A DNA stretch of 64,000 nucleotides from Eleusine coracana subsp. coracana (taxonomy: Eukaryota > Streptophyta > Magnoliopsida > Poales > Poaceae). The DNA lies in the NCBI GenBank assembly GCA_032690845.1, contig CM064432.1, positions 58,588,071-58,652,070 of the forward strand. Reading direction: 5' to 3'. Position 1 is the first letter of the stretch, and each line of letters opens with the position of its first letter. This document shows positions 1 through 10,969 of the stretch, piece by piece. Under the pieces are notes generated by a model. It had not been told where the DNA came from. It did not search any database and saw only the letters and a program-made list of their open reading frames with translations. Made by a program: the position numbers and the translations under genes.

Positions 1-149
1 GATTTGTAATTGTATTTTATTTTTCAAAATTAAATTTGCCTACTTATTTCGAAAAGAAAATCATGGGAGCGATTTGAGGATTAAATTCAAATGTCGCGTA
101 ATCTTCAAAATCAGTGGGGTGGGAGCCCATTAGACAGGCCCACCAAGGC

Positions 150-535
150 CGATAGTTCGATGTTCGTTAATTCAGTCCGCCCGCTCTCCGTCGACGTAGT
201 TCCTGCCGCTTGCCGGCGCTGGCGGCAGCCACACACGCACGAGTCTCCCGTGCCTCTCCTTTCCAACCCAAGATTCTCGAATCCCTTTCTCTGTTATCTG
301 GTCGATCTAGGCGACTTTTGTTACACACCTCCACAACTCTGCATTGTCTTCATCCTATGCAACTCGGCAAACCGTTCAGCCTTTTCAACCACCAATTTTT
401 CGATCCCCTGATCCACCACCTTGCGCGCGCGAGAGCTGTGCAAGGACCACCCACGCATCAAGCTCAAGCGTTCTTAAAGCTCTCACTCCAGGAGCAACGC
501 AACAAGTGGAAGATGACAACGGCCGTTGCTCGGAG
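150..535 (+). promoter_or_regulatory. GC-rich promoter or leader-like stretch
   Basis: This stretch is clearly richer in C and CpG than the AT-rich sequence after it. It has pyrimidine-rich runs like those of grass 5' leaders and ends in an ATG followed by a splice-donor-like GGTATG at 535-540. No known protein was recognised in any frame. It may be the first exon and leader of a gene or non-coding transcript running rightward, or the edge of a gene lying left of the window. Transcript data would decide. Confidence 0.3.
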
Positions 536-2132
536 GTATGCGTTACTTTGGCCGCGGAAACGCCGCATGTTCTGGTGCTTTTCGATGGGCGGGCGGGCGG
601 GTGTGGGTCGGGACTTGGGGAGGGTGTTCATGGCGCGCGTCCTTGGTGCTCGATGCAATGCCGCAGCGAGTTAAGTCAGGTGTTTGCGTCCTGAAGATCC
701 CGTGTCAGCGTCAGGAAGGGGACGGATGGATGGATGATCCGTGCGGAATCTTTTTTTACTTTTCAATCTGGGCGTGTGGTCTAGGTGCTGGTTAGGTTAG
801 GTAGGATGTGCCTTTCAGAGCTTCGGTGTCTCCGTAGAAAAGATTCACGGTGATGCAATCACGGGACGGTTTAAGGCTTTGCGTCTTCATTTGTCTCCTC
901 AGGTTCAATGGGGTTGTCACTCTTGGGAAAATGAAAACGTAACTGGCGAAGGTGCCCCCCTGAGTTGTTTATACTAGACTAAAAGTTGGATTCAGAGTGC
1001 CATCGGTGGAAATAGAATGGTCGGCAGCTAAAGTTCGTTTCCCTTCCTTCGTACTAACATTTACAGTAAGCAGATATTTTGTTAGTGTTATATGTTCTGA
1101 TAAAGGTTTCCGTAAATGGATAAGGCGTTCTTCTTTTCTAGTGGTCTTTTTTGGCAATGCAGATCTGCCATTCTAAAGGTATTTAACTTTTGACCTGGCT
1201 GATAATTGCTAAGAAAGCAATTTTGCAAGTAACACGGGCCTTGTCTATGTTAAAACGTCGACCGGGTAGCTGTTAGATCAAATGGAGTTATCAGTACGCA
1301 CTTGGAAAAAACAGCTCATAGGTCATTTTGGACCCCAGCTTTTGACTTGCTCTCCTATAGATTTTGACGTGAAAAAAAGGTGAGTCAATTTGTTTTTCAT
1401 CACGTTCCTTTGTCTGTTTATGTACTTGTTTTTTTATGATACTCTTTGAACATGGATTGAAGGATTTGCTGAAAATTTTGTTGTGCATTTAATATTTTAT
1501 TGGTTAGAACCTCTATTCTTTAGAACAGTTTTGTGTCGATATCATGTTAGAAACTTATTGATTTGTCGTAGCTACTTTCCAATGAAGTACTGGTACAATA
1601 TATGTGTGCTATTTTGTCTCAAGGTGACATGCTCATTGTACATCCATTCTTTGCATAGCATCCATTCGGCGCTATTAGTTTGCTTGCACCATCTGATACG
1701 TCTGATGCATGTCCTTGTGTTTTGGAAATCCTTAGTGAAAAGAAATGATGTTTGAAAAGGATTTAAATTTCTTCTGATAAGAAGATTATAAGTCACGTGG
1801 TCACTGCATTTGGTACCAAACCAAAGATGTCAAAAATATAGTTTAGAAACTTTGAGAGCGCCGCATTCCTCATACTGTCCACCCTCAAAACTCAATCTTA
1901 ATCTACATTCTGAGAACTTTAACAGCCGCAATAGTTTAAGTTCTGGAGGATAAGGTCTAAACTGTAAACAGTCCAGCACATTCTTCTAGATGGTAGATAG
2001 GATGGAATTAAAGCAGTACGTAATATAATCGATGAGATGCTTTCTTCAATTTCTCTACCTTTCAGGCTCAACGACCAAGCATCTGTGGGAGTTTGGGACC
2101 TTCACATACAGGCTAGCCATTTATCTTCATGA
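513..2132 (+). other. Possible two-exon micro-ORF (29 codons)
   Basis: ATG at 513 starts a 23-nt exon ending at 535 before a GT donor. A good 3' splice site (pyrimidine run then CAG) ends at 2065. Joining 513-535 to 2066-2132 keeps one open frame of 29 residues, starting MTTAVARRL and ending in TGA at 2130-2132. The splice signals and the frame are seen; that they are used is inference. The peptide matches no family I recognise, and chance could give such a short frame. It could instead be the leader of a non-coding transcript. Confidence 0.18.
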
Positions 2133-4307
2133 TGAAGCACATCCAAATTCCCAGTTATACAGATTTTTTTTTTCCCTCCAAGAACAGTGTCCAGGTGTTG
2201 AGATTTCCTCCAAAACACTAGAAGCGATCTGCAGTTTAGCGACATGCTCTTTAGAAAGTTCACATCAGTGTAAAGTGTCATTCTAAAATCTAAGTATGAG
2301 CGCAAGAGAATAGTATAGGGTAATATTAAGCAAACTACCTTGTGCCTGAAACTTAAAATGTTGTTAAACTGCAACTTGTATACCTTACTGTGTCTCATTT
2401 GATGTGTACAACTTCTGTAAGTTAGGTGCACCTGTGGAACCTTTTGTTTTTGTAGTTTGCAGTGTGTTAAAAGTGTGCTCAAGATGTGATGTGCAGTCTC
2501 CCCTGTGGGTAAAATTTTTGAATTACGTATATACAAAGCCATTGTTTCCTCTTATTTTAAGTCCTCGTACTGTTACAACTGTTTGGAGTATAACTTTATA
2601 TTTAATGCTCTTAAACTGTTACAACAGTTCGAAAAAGTGGTAGCTTAGCTACCAAACCACAATTTTAGTCTATGCAAAAAATCTGTTGCAAATTTCTCAA
2701 AAGTTTTCGAATAGTCCGAAACTGCTATTTTCCTTGATTCTCCAGACATATATATACTCTCATTATTTTAACCCGCTATAGCTCTGTAAAAATGTGGTAG
2801 GTTACCTAATAAGCTGAAATTTTAGTTTATGAAAATCTCTCAAAAGTTAGGATTGTTTTTTTAATGGAAAAGTTAAATTTGTTAGTAGACTTATGCTGGA
2901 ACAGCCCGTTTTGTTGGCTGGGCCTTCTCCATGCTAACCTTTCTGTTGGCATCAAGAAAACACAGTTTCAAGTGGGCCTGGTCCAATGGGCTAGCTGTTC
3001 ACTTCAGCTTCAGCTTAGCCCACCAGATGATCCTACAAGTGCCTACTGCTTAAGATATTTGGGTCAGCTCAGCCTTAATAAAAACTAAGTGTTCTCTTGA
3101 TTGCATAGCATAATAAATTTGATCGTAGCATTGGCAATTCTTTCAGTGCGCCTCTTCACTCTTTGCTTATGTTCATGACTTCCTGTAGAAGCTAAACATA
3201 TTACTTCTTTCCTATCTAGCAAAATACTGGTGGCTTCTTTTTGTCCATTGTAAAAGGATGTTTGTGGTGTTCTACCTGCTTTAATCGTGTGCATGTAGAT
3301 GTTGCAGAACAAATCCTTCAATTAAAGATGCAGTGCTCTTCTAGAAGTTACTGTAACAACATATTAAAGATCTAATCCTGAATTCCCGAGGATAAAATCT
3401 CTTTATAAGGTGTATCATTATCAGTTGCATCCATGCAACTAAAAATGTAAGATGTGATTGCTTTTGAATGAGTGCTTCATCCAGTTGTTTCTGTGTTACT
3501 ATGCATACTTGGATCGATGAACAGTGGGAAATGTTTTGGGTGAGATGTGATTTCTCTATTGTATGGCAAAAAAATAGACAGTTTGGACCTTCTGGTGTTT
3601 TCTGAAAACACGCCAAATGGACCTTACAATTCGGAACACTTTGTTACTCTGAACCTTTGATGGAAATCAATAGGTAGTTAATGATTTTTACCAGCTTACA
3701 ACAATTTTAATAGTGTTGGTGGGGGAAGCGGGAAACCATAGAGCAGTTAATCAGGTATATGCATCTCCCGTCTCCTATCCTTTACATTACATAAGTTGCA
3801 GACTATGAACATATGCTGTGAACTCTTTGAAGTTTTTGGCTTTTCCCAACTGGCACATCCACCTGTGTCAATTTATAACAATTTATATTGTATACACTTC
3901 CCTCTCATATCTGGTTATATTGATTGAACCATATTGGAGATATTTGTCAAGATAAGGCGGTGTATCCTGGTTCACACCATATTTCAAACCATTTTAAAAT
4001 GCCTACTTGAGCCCAACTTCTTGGCATCAACTTAAAACATAGCACTAGTTGCAGTTCTTGCGATTCATATCAGTTTTGCACTGCTCTGATTGAAGATTTT
4101 TAGTTATCATCTATAGATTAGTAAATCATCATTTTACTGATTCTACTTGATTCAGAGTTTGATTTGTCATATTCATTTAGACTTCAGAGAGCTCACAACC
4201 CTCATTAAATATTTTTTATCTGCCCTTTTGTGTCTCTCTCTATTAAGCAGCTACCATAATTTTTCATTTGACTTCCCTACAACTTGCTGATTGGAACGTG
4301 ATGAATT
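536..4307. other. No recognisable gene (intron-like or intergenic)
   Basis: AT-rich, with only short scattered frames on both strands and no domain recognised. It looks like intron, 3' UTR or intergenic DNA. The only structure noted is the imperfect direct repeat at 2632-2848. Confidence 0.5.
2632..2848 (+). repeat. Imperfect direct repeat, two copies
   Basis: Copy 1 (about 2632-2705) and copy 2 (about 2788-2848) share the order: AAAA then GTGGTAG, a TTA(C/G)CT step, an ATTTTAGT(C/T)TATG block and CTCAAAAGTT. Copy 2 lacks about 12 nt in the middle. Origin not identified. Confidence 0.5.
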
Positions 4308-4606
4308 GTTATCTCAATCACAATTGGTCATCGCTTATAATATGCCATGAAGTATTATAATGTGCCCTCTTGCTAATGCAACCTTGGCTATCAAATTGAC
4401 ATTATTGTAACGTGTTGCTGTCTATTTGATATTTCTGCTGATGTTGGCTAACGTGCTTAGTACCTTTAGGCTGTTGCGTTGACAATCTGGGGGCTTATGC
4501 TGAAATATAAGCAGACCAAGATATAAAATGTGAAACCTGTTGTATTCTAAAACAAGCAAGGAACCAAATATCCAGATCCTAAGCGATGACCAATTGTGAT
4601 TGAGAT
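4308..4606. repeat. Perfect 29-bp inverted repeat with 240-bp spacer
   Basis: The arm at about 4308-4336 starts TTATCTCAATCACAATTGG. The arm at about 4578-4606 is its exact reverse complement and starts TAAGCGATGACCAATTGTG. Pairing stops sharply at both arm ends apart from a short TACAAC/GTTGTA match outside. Transcribed, it would fold into a perfect 29-bp stem with a long loop. It has neither TIR-TSD borders of a MITE nor the extended stem of a typical miRNA precursor. Function unknown. Confidence 0.7.
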
Positions 4607-5790
4607 AACCTGTTGTATTAGCCTAGACGTCTTCCAAAACTGTCGACGCCACTCTGCTCTGATTGATGTGTCAGCTGATTTGCTTGCTTTTCTTTGGTTC
4701 CTTTTAAGTTCAGACGATTCCATTTCTTGTTACATGTTCAGATGAATCGCTAGTTTTTCATTACCATCGACACATTTGCTTGAGGCTACGCTAACATAGA
4801 TGGAACCAGTTATGTCTTGAATTACTACTCGGCAGAAGAAGAAGAGGCTGCGTCATGAATGTCTAGAAAACCTCTGACTGAAACTCTGAAAGCTGCTGCC
4901 GGAGACTAGAAAATGAAAACCAATACTGGCACGCAATTTTCAGCAAGTTCTTTGCGTGGCGCCTTTGAAGTTGTTGCACTTGTTTCGGGCTGCTATTGCG
5001 ACCGGAGTTGGCTCCCAATTTTCCAATTTTCAGAAGGGGGATTGGTTCGTGCTGCTCAGGGTCAGGGGTTGGTTATCGACAGCGAGACGCCACTCAGGGT
5101 TGCACTTACCGCCGCTGTGATTCGTCTGATTTCGTCGTGACACCCCATTTGCATCGCACCAAGCATTGTCAGCCTTCGCGAGCAAATGTTTTGCGTGGGA
5201 ACATGCGCCTTTTTTACCGTTGATTTATCGAAAGAGGACTAGTACGATATCCTCAGCCCCAGGAACATGCACGTCGCTGTCGTGCAGATTCCAGCTGTAT
5301 ATTTGTACTGCGTTCTCGCAGATCGAGGGGCACGTTGCTGTCTGCTGTTCGGTGCGCAGGCAGCGGAAATCCGGTAGTACGCGCGGATCCTATGATGTCT
5401 CCAGTTACCAGCATCGGAACAGGCTGGAGCTGGGGCGGGTTCATTGAAGGGAATTGCAAGAATTTTTTTAAAAAAATCTGTTATTGAGTCGAAATGCAAG
5501 AACTCTGGATTGCGAGCGTTTAGCTCCAAATTAATTGGGGCAAATGGTCTATTCAATTGTTCCAGTTCCAACATCCCTGGAGGTCACGGATGAAAGCGTA
5601 GGCACATCGTAACAGCGATTAAAAGTAGATTTTTTTTTTCATTGAACATTCCTTCAAATCCATCGAGTACAGCGGGATGCAGAAAGGGGATTAACGAGGC
5701 TGAATGCAATGGTTGTAATAATCTCTCACCCATAGATGTTGGGCAGCAGTGATTATTTCTAACAGCGGCCTAGTGTAGCGGGGGGTGGTA
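4607..5790. other. Flank of the DIC duplication; no gene seen
   Basis: Moderately GC-rich around 4900-5450 with short unrelated frames, none recognised. Sequence matching the second carrier's 3' side begins only at about 5790; left of this there is no resemblance to the 20.07-20.65 kb module. The left edge of the duplicated unit is therefore placed here. Confidence 0.5.
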
Positions 5791-5841
5791 ATGAGGTGGT
5801 GGTGGTAGTTGTCGTCATCATCGTGGTGGTCGTCGGCGGTC

Positions 5842-6819
5842 CTAGAAATCCATGCCCTTGAAGACCTTGCGCACCTGCTCGAGCGTGACGAAGAGCACGA
5901 CGGTGAAGGGTCCCTGGCGCATGACGGTGGGTATGAAGCCCTTGTAGAGCGCCATGGGCCCCTCCGCCCGCACGGTCTTGAGCGCGCAGTCGACGGCGCC
6001 GGCGTATGGCGGCGGCGCGCCGGGCGCCACCTTCATGTTCATCATCCTCGTCTTGACCACGTCGACGGGGTTGGACGCGGCGGCGGCCACGATGCCCGCG
6101 GCGAAGCTGGCGGTGACGTGCGTGGCGAGCCCGTCGGCGCCCGCGCCGCGGTGCGCCAGGATGGCCTCCTTGGCCTGGTCGTAGGTGGCCAGCTGCGACG
6201 CTGTCACGATCATGGCGCGGTTGATGGTGAGCGAGGACCCGCGCCACAGGCTGCGCACGCCCTCGTCGTGCACCATCCGCTTGATGGCGTCGCCGACGCT
6301 CTTGTAGTTGCGGCGGTCCGCGAGGGGGAGCCGCCCGTCGGCCTGCATCCGCACCATGGCCACGTCGGCCGGGTTGCCGACCGCCGCGCCGACGCCGCCG
6401 GCGATGAGCCCGGCCGCGATCTTGCGGTGGAGAGGGAGGACCCCGCCGTTCTCCTTGGTCCACTTCGTCTTGAGGATGTCGTAGAGGCCCATCCGGGTGG
6501 TGGAGTAGAGCGTCTGGCGGAGCATGGTGGCGGAGACGCCGGAGAAGAGCCCCGCGGCGCCCTCGGAGCGCAGGATCTGCGCGCCGACGGCCACGGGCCC
6601 GGGCTTCCTCGGCGCCACCGGGATGTCGTGGTGGTGGTGGTGCGGGATGGCGACGGTCTGCGCGCCGGCGTGGAAGGCCAGGGCCGGGCGCATGGCCGGC
6701 GCCGCCGCCGCGGATTCGCCCTGCAGCTGCATGCGGACCTTGATGAGGTCGAGCGGGTGGGTTGAGCAGCCAGCGACGATGGAGGCGATGCCGCCCTCAA
6801 CGAATCCCTTGACACCCAT
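5842..6819 (-). CDS. DIC: Mitochondrial dicarboxylate carrier (DIC/UCP-like), copy 1
   Basis: An intronless gene for 325 residues starting MGVKGFVEGG, typical in length for plant dicarboxylate carriers (the group also called PUMP4-6). Three mitochondrial-carrier repeats are visible, each with the PxDxxxxR signature: PLDLIKVR (22-29), PADVAMVR (150-157) and PVDVVKTR (251-258). Glycine-rich helix starts and matrix-loop motifs such as EGxxxLxxG follow in the family order. Family knowledge: six membrane helices in the inner mitochondrial membrane exchanging malate, oxaloacetate or succinate for phosphate or sulfate. The first matrix loop (about 34-75) is long, as in plant DICs, and carries five histidines at 60-64 that the paralogue at 20.7 kb lacks. 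Start: first ATG of the frame, in the same context (GCACGCAATGGG) as in the paralogue. Exact substrates cannot be told from sequence. Confidence 0.95.
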   Translation of the reverse strand: MGVKGFVEGGIASIVAGCSTHPLDLIKVRMQLQGESAAAAPAMRPALAFHAGAQTVAIPHHHHHDIPVAPRKPGPVAVGAQILRSEGAAGLFSGVSATMLRQTLYSTTRMGLYDILKTKWTKENGGVLPLHRKIAAGLIAGGVGAAVGNPADVAMVRMQADGRLPLADRRNYKSVGDAIKRMVHDEGVRSLWRGSSLTINRAMIVTASQLATYDQAKEAILAHRGAGADGLATHVTASFAAGIVAAAASNPVDVVKTRMMNMKVAPGAPPPYAGAVDCALKTVRAEGPMALYKGFIPTVMRQGPFTVVLFVTLEQVRKVFKGMDF

Positions 6820-6972
6820 TGCGTGCTTGCTTCTCTCCTCGCTGAGAAGAGAGACCCTCCTCCTCTTTTAGTAGCACGGGAGAAGAAGGGGATGGATTGG
6901 AGTCGAGGCCAAAGATCCCGAAGAAGGAAAACTCAAAGAAAGCAAAAACCGAAACGAAAACTGAAGGGAGAA

Positions 6973-7001
6973 GGGGGGGGGGGGGGGGGGGGGGGGGGGG
7001 G
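6973..7001 (-). repeat. 29-nt homopolymer in the DIC copy 1 leader
   Basis: Twenty-nine consecutive G on the plus strand, hence poly-C in the transcript of the minus-strand carrier, about 155 nt upstream of its ATG. The matching place in copy 2 (near 21,845) has only short G runs, with the shared TTAGCTAGCT beside it in both. The tract therefore arose after the duplication, or is a sequencing or assembly length artefact. Confidence 0.85.
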
Positions 7002-7049
7002 AAGGCAAGATTAGCTAGCTGAAGCTGGCTCGAAAAATTGGAAACAAAA

Positions 7050-7079
7050 TTATTGCTGCCAATTGGAGCTGGGGCACAT
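7050..7079 (-). promoter_or_regulatory. Upstream ORF of nine codons in DIC copy 1 leader
   Basis: Downstream of the TATA box and about 230 nt before the carrier ATG lies ATG TGC CCC AGC TCC followed by four more codons and TAA, reading MCPSSNWQQ. The paralogue has the same uORF at 21,886-21,915, reading MCPSSYRQQ and ending in TAG. The match is seen; an effect on translation is inference. Confidence 0.55.
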
Positions 7080-7235
7080 CTCACTGGAGACCAGGAGATG
7101 GGAATGGAGGGCGAAGGCTATCGAGGACGAGTGTGGGACGCTGGGCCTCTGTGACATATGCTGCTCGTGTTCTTCCTGCCTCCTTTTGCCGATGCGTGGG
7201 ATGAGTGTGTGGGGAAGGAAGACGGCGGGGGAAGG

Positions 7236-7245
7236 CTATTTATAG
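7236..7245 (-). promoter_or_regulatory. TATA box of DIC copy 1
   Basis: CTATAAATAG on the minus strand, about 420 nt before the carrier ATG. The identical motif stands upstream of copy 2 at 21,993-22,002. A leader of roughly 390 nt would result. Confidence 0.65.
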
Positions 7246-7865
7246 CTGGGCTCCTTCCGGTCCGGACGCGACGAAAGGGCGAGGAAGGAAGAGGGAGAGG
7301 GGAGGTGGCTTCCGCGGCCGGACTGGGGAAGGCTGATTCGGAGGTGGGTGGAGGACCTGGCCGCCCGTCCGTCCGCTTTCTAGGGTCGCTTCGCGTTCAC
7401 GCGGAGAAAGAAGACGGCTGGCTGGCTGTGGCCGCGTAGGCGGGTGGCTGCCTGCCTACGCCTCTCCTGCACGTTGCGTCGCGTGCTCTATTATTATTAC
7501 CTGTCCGGTTCCATTCCATTCCACGCCCGCGGCGGCGCGCGGGGTAGGGTACCCGCACGGCGCGGCGCCTCGCGCGCGCCTGGGGGACTCGTGGCAGTTG
7601 ATCGTGTGCGGCTCGGACACATCCGGGCCGTCCGTTGCTCCGTGAGTGGGCCCTGAATTTAGGGTTTCGGGTTGCATGGTGGAGACGGCGCCGGTTTCGA
7701 AGGAGGGTGCCGGAATCTTCAAATGTTGAGGAGGGGCGCGGCGAGCACGCGCCGATGGGAACGAATAATGCTTTCTTTTGCGTCTGTGCTTGCCCGTGTC
7801 GCGGTTCATTCTCGGTTTGTGCACCGGCGTTAAAACGTGAGAAAATTATTTTTGTACCATCTATA
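7246..7865 (-). promoter_or_regulatory. Upstream region of DIC copy 1, shared with copy 2
   Basis: GC-rich DNA upstream of the TATA box. From about 7600 it matches 22,770-23,050: both contain GGCCGTCCGTT, GCGCCGGTTT, GGCGAGCACGCGCCG and TTTGTGCACC in the same order. Shared promoter-distal sequence of the two carriers. No coding region recognised. Confidence 0.6.
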
Positions 7866-9500
7866 AACATAGTGTTTTTTTTTCTAACATGCCATTAAAA
7901 TGGTTTTTTTCCGTTGGTCCTGAATTTCATGCCCCTCGTATCAACCAATATGATACTTTGATATTGTTAAGTTGAGATGGAAGAAACAACTTTGCCTATG
8001 ATGGATCATTGGATATTGTTAAAATGGCAGAGAATGAAACACCGCTTAAATATATATTTCAATAAACAAATAACTCATAAATATTCTGGAATGTATTGAT
8101 GGTCTATAAATCATAAAAGTCCTAAAAAATCAAATATTTAAGCAAGTTGCTCAAATTCCATCAATAGTAAACACTATAGGAATCATATCCAAACCCGCAA
8201 CACTATGGATTGAAAAGTGTGCAAACCTCCAAACTTGATTACACTCAAGAAATTATCTTCCCTTGCTTAGGTCCTAATCTAAACAACATCCAAAATTTAG
8301 GGTTATGCTCATAGTGTACTCACTAAAATTCAATATTGAAGCTTAACCGCAATTATAAATAAAATTCAATGGAATAATGACATAACAACCTAAATTTGAA
8401 GTAAGCATATGATAACTAGGTATCATGATATTTATCATTCATTGTTCATTTATCACTAGCTATAGAAGATTGATACCAACCATTATAAATGTTGTCTTTA
8501 TACAAATCATTTCAGTTGTCCTAAAACATAGCATCATATAGCTACTCTAAATATGGTCAAAATACTTTAGTAGTTAAGTGTTACACAATTATTATGAGAA
8601 GTATTGTTCAAATGAACAATCATGATAATACCATATACCTCAAAACATTAGTGTTGATAAACTAAAATGTGAAACAACAAAAGATATTTGTGCTCACTCC
8701 GCACACACTAATGATAGATAGAGTTAACATCATTCCATATTTTGATTTTTAAAGTATGTTAAAACTTAAAATATAACATATGTCATAAGAGGGTTAAAAA
8801 AGATAAAATAAGTAATATCAGCAACTAAAATTTCTAAACTAGCATTTAACTTCATGAATAAGTAAAATCAAAACATGGTCAAAATATTTAATTGAGATAA
8901 AATTACTCTAAATCTACTATCAAACATTATAGTTACAACATTAGTAGAATAGATGGCAAAAGAACAATACTCCTATTATTGATAAAAATAGCTTAAGCAA
9001 TGGCATCAGTTAAGTGTAATAACTTTTGAATTATTTTATATCTTTAGCAATTCAACTTATAACTAAATATTGGCAATGGACTTTCTAAATGATAGTGAAT
9101 ACAAGTGTAGATGTTACAATAAATCAAGAGATACGTTCACGTCACCAATGATGCGATTACAAAATAGGTGAAAGATGAATTCATTTTTGTTGGTAATAAT
9201 AGAAATTTTATATTGTCAATGCTGATAATCCCTATAGTAACTGCACAAAAGATGTGAACATTGAATTTGATGACGGTTGATAGATAATAAAATATTAAAA
9301 TTTTTATGCCTCACACACCACAACTTTATTTTTTGGATTGTAAAGTAAGAAAAAAAGAACTTTTTTTAGATCTTATATACATGTTACATGTATAAGTAAT
9401 GTTGTTGCCTTGATGGTTCAATTTGGGTATCAGAACTAGCGGGAAAAATCCTTCATGGACTTTTTCCGGTAACGAACACAAGTAACACCTTCTATTACGT
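7866..9500. other. AT-rich block inserted in duplication unit 1
   Basis: About 1.6 kb of strongly AT-rich sequence with no frame of note on either strand. In unit 2 the carrier upstream DNA runs directly into block Z (23.17 kb), so this block is absent there. A degraded transposable element is likely, but no termini were recognised. Confidence 0.4.
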
Positions 9501-9501
9501 A

Positions 9502-9709
9502 CTCCATCCCTTTGAAATTATAAGATGTTTTAGCTTCGGGTACGAGAATTAAGAAGAAATAAAAAAATAGATATATAGAAAACGAGAAGTAGAGAGATAG
9601 ATATAAGGATATATTATGAAGAGGGAAATGTGCATTAGGATACGAGAATGTCTTATAATTTGAGAAAATTTAAAAAGACTAAAGTGTCATATAATTTGGA
9701 ATGGAGGAG
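9502..9709. mobile_element. Stowaway-type MITE
   Basis: 208 bp flanked by TA on both sides (9500-9501 and 9710-9711). Its ends are CTCCATCCCTTTGAAATTAT and, read from the right, CTCCTCCATTCCAAATTATA. This is the plant Stowaway/Tc1-mariner layout. A diverged relative lies at 52,432-52,600. Confidence 0.85.
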
Positions 9710-9737
9710 TAGCTACTGCTGTGTCTAAGGTATGATC

Positions 9738-10735
9738 CGGTGTTCTGAATATCTCCGTGAAGCAATCAAGAAATCTGTTATGAACACATGGCTTAATTAT
9801 CAATTAATAACAAAAAAATTACGTAATTAACAAAATATGACACCCGTTCCGGGAGCCACTATCACGAAATCTGTTTAGGCACCGACGTGCACGATTCGTG
9901 TTGAACACCGCCCATGGCAATTAGCATTGCGCTGTCAACCGTGGATACGCACTCGGGGCACCCCGCCTTGGCAAGTGGGAAAAGCCGGTAGAATCGCAGC
10001 GAAGATTTCCCGGACCTATCTTTCGAGAAAAGATATGCCGGACCTGTCTTTCGAAAAAAAGGATTTCCCGGAGGGCGGTTGTTACCGTGCACAACGCCCA
10101 CCAGACGGTACCGGGAACGGGAGCGCTGCACGCTTGTCGCCGCCTCCGCGTGTCAGCCCCCCGCTCGGCTCGGCTGTTTGCCTCCCTGTAATGGAAGTCT
10201 GGTCTGGAGCGAAGCGCGGCTGCAAGTACAAGCTCTGGTGCGAGGCGCGGCCCTCCGTTCCGTCCGCCGGCAGCCCTTGTGAACATTTTGCCGCGTTCGA
10301 CTCCGTCACGTCGGCCACCAGTCCCTTGACCCGGAGAATAACGATCGGGATAAGTGACGCGGACAAGTAGCTGGTGAAGGTTGGAAGCGTTCCAGAAAAG
10401 GCAGAAACGCGGGGTCGCAGCTGGTGCGGGCTGCAACGCAGGAGCGTACAGCATTAAGTGCGTGCTTTAATTCGTGATCAAAAGATATGCGCGCTTTTAG
10501 GTCGCTACTGCTAACACTTGATCTAGTTTGCTTGTGAGTAGTATGCTGTTGTCTGGTTTCCCCGCTTTCTCTGCTACTAGTAGTAGTAGCTTTTGGACTT
10601 GTGTTGGTGTGGTGTGTCACTGCTGCCACTTGAAGCTGAGCTATATAGTTTTGTCCTTCGTGCACAACTGTGGAGTATTTAAAAAAAATGGATTTGCTTT
10701 TGGGACGCTAATCTCCGAGTCCGGTGGAGGATGAG
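9738..10735. repeat. Block X, copy 1 (segmental repeat)
   Basis: Matches 13,375-14,370 and 23,930-24,740. Shared landmarks in order: GGATACGCACTCG (with copy 3), TAGAATCGCAGCGAA (with copy 3), TTACCGTGCACAACG at about 10,082, GTTCCAGAAA near 10,389 followed by GGTCGCAGCTGGTGCGGGCT, and (with copy 2) TTAAGTGCGTGCTTTA and CTGAGCTATATAG-like sequence. No reading frame is conserved among the copies, so this is not a gene family in the usual sense. Confidence 0.65.
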
Positions 10736-10969
10736 ACGAACGCAGGCAGCGCACTTGTAGCCGGTTTTATTATTTAAATATTTCTCCCATAATTTTTTAT
10801 GTTCCTTTTTTTTTCTCCACTAAAGAAAGGCGGGCGTCTCACGGTCAAGAGCCCGTGGTTGCGGTACTGACGGCGGGCTAGTGAGTAAGACTGCAGGACC
10901 GCCCTTAATATATGAGTTTCCAAGCCCTTCGGGCAATGAAGAGGACAAAATTCCAAAACTGGAACTGCT

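Noticed and set aside
4308..4606. Calling the 29-bp inverted repeat a miRNA gene
   Set aside because: Perfect arms with a 240-nt unpaired loop and no flanking stem do not fit a typical precursor, and no known miRNA sequence was recognised.
5809..6765. 318-codon open frame on the plus strand
   Set aside because: It is the antisense shadow of DIC copy 1; GC-rich codons leave the opposite frames open. It has no motif, and the matching frame in copy 2 is broken into pieces.
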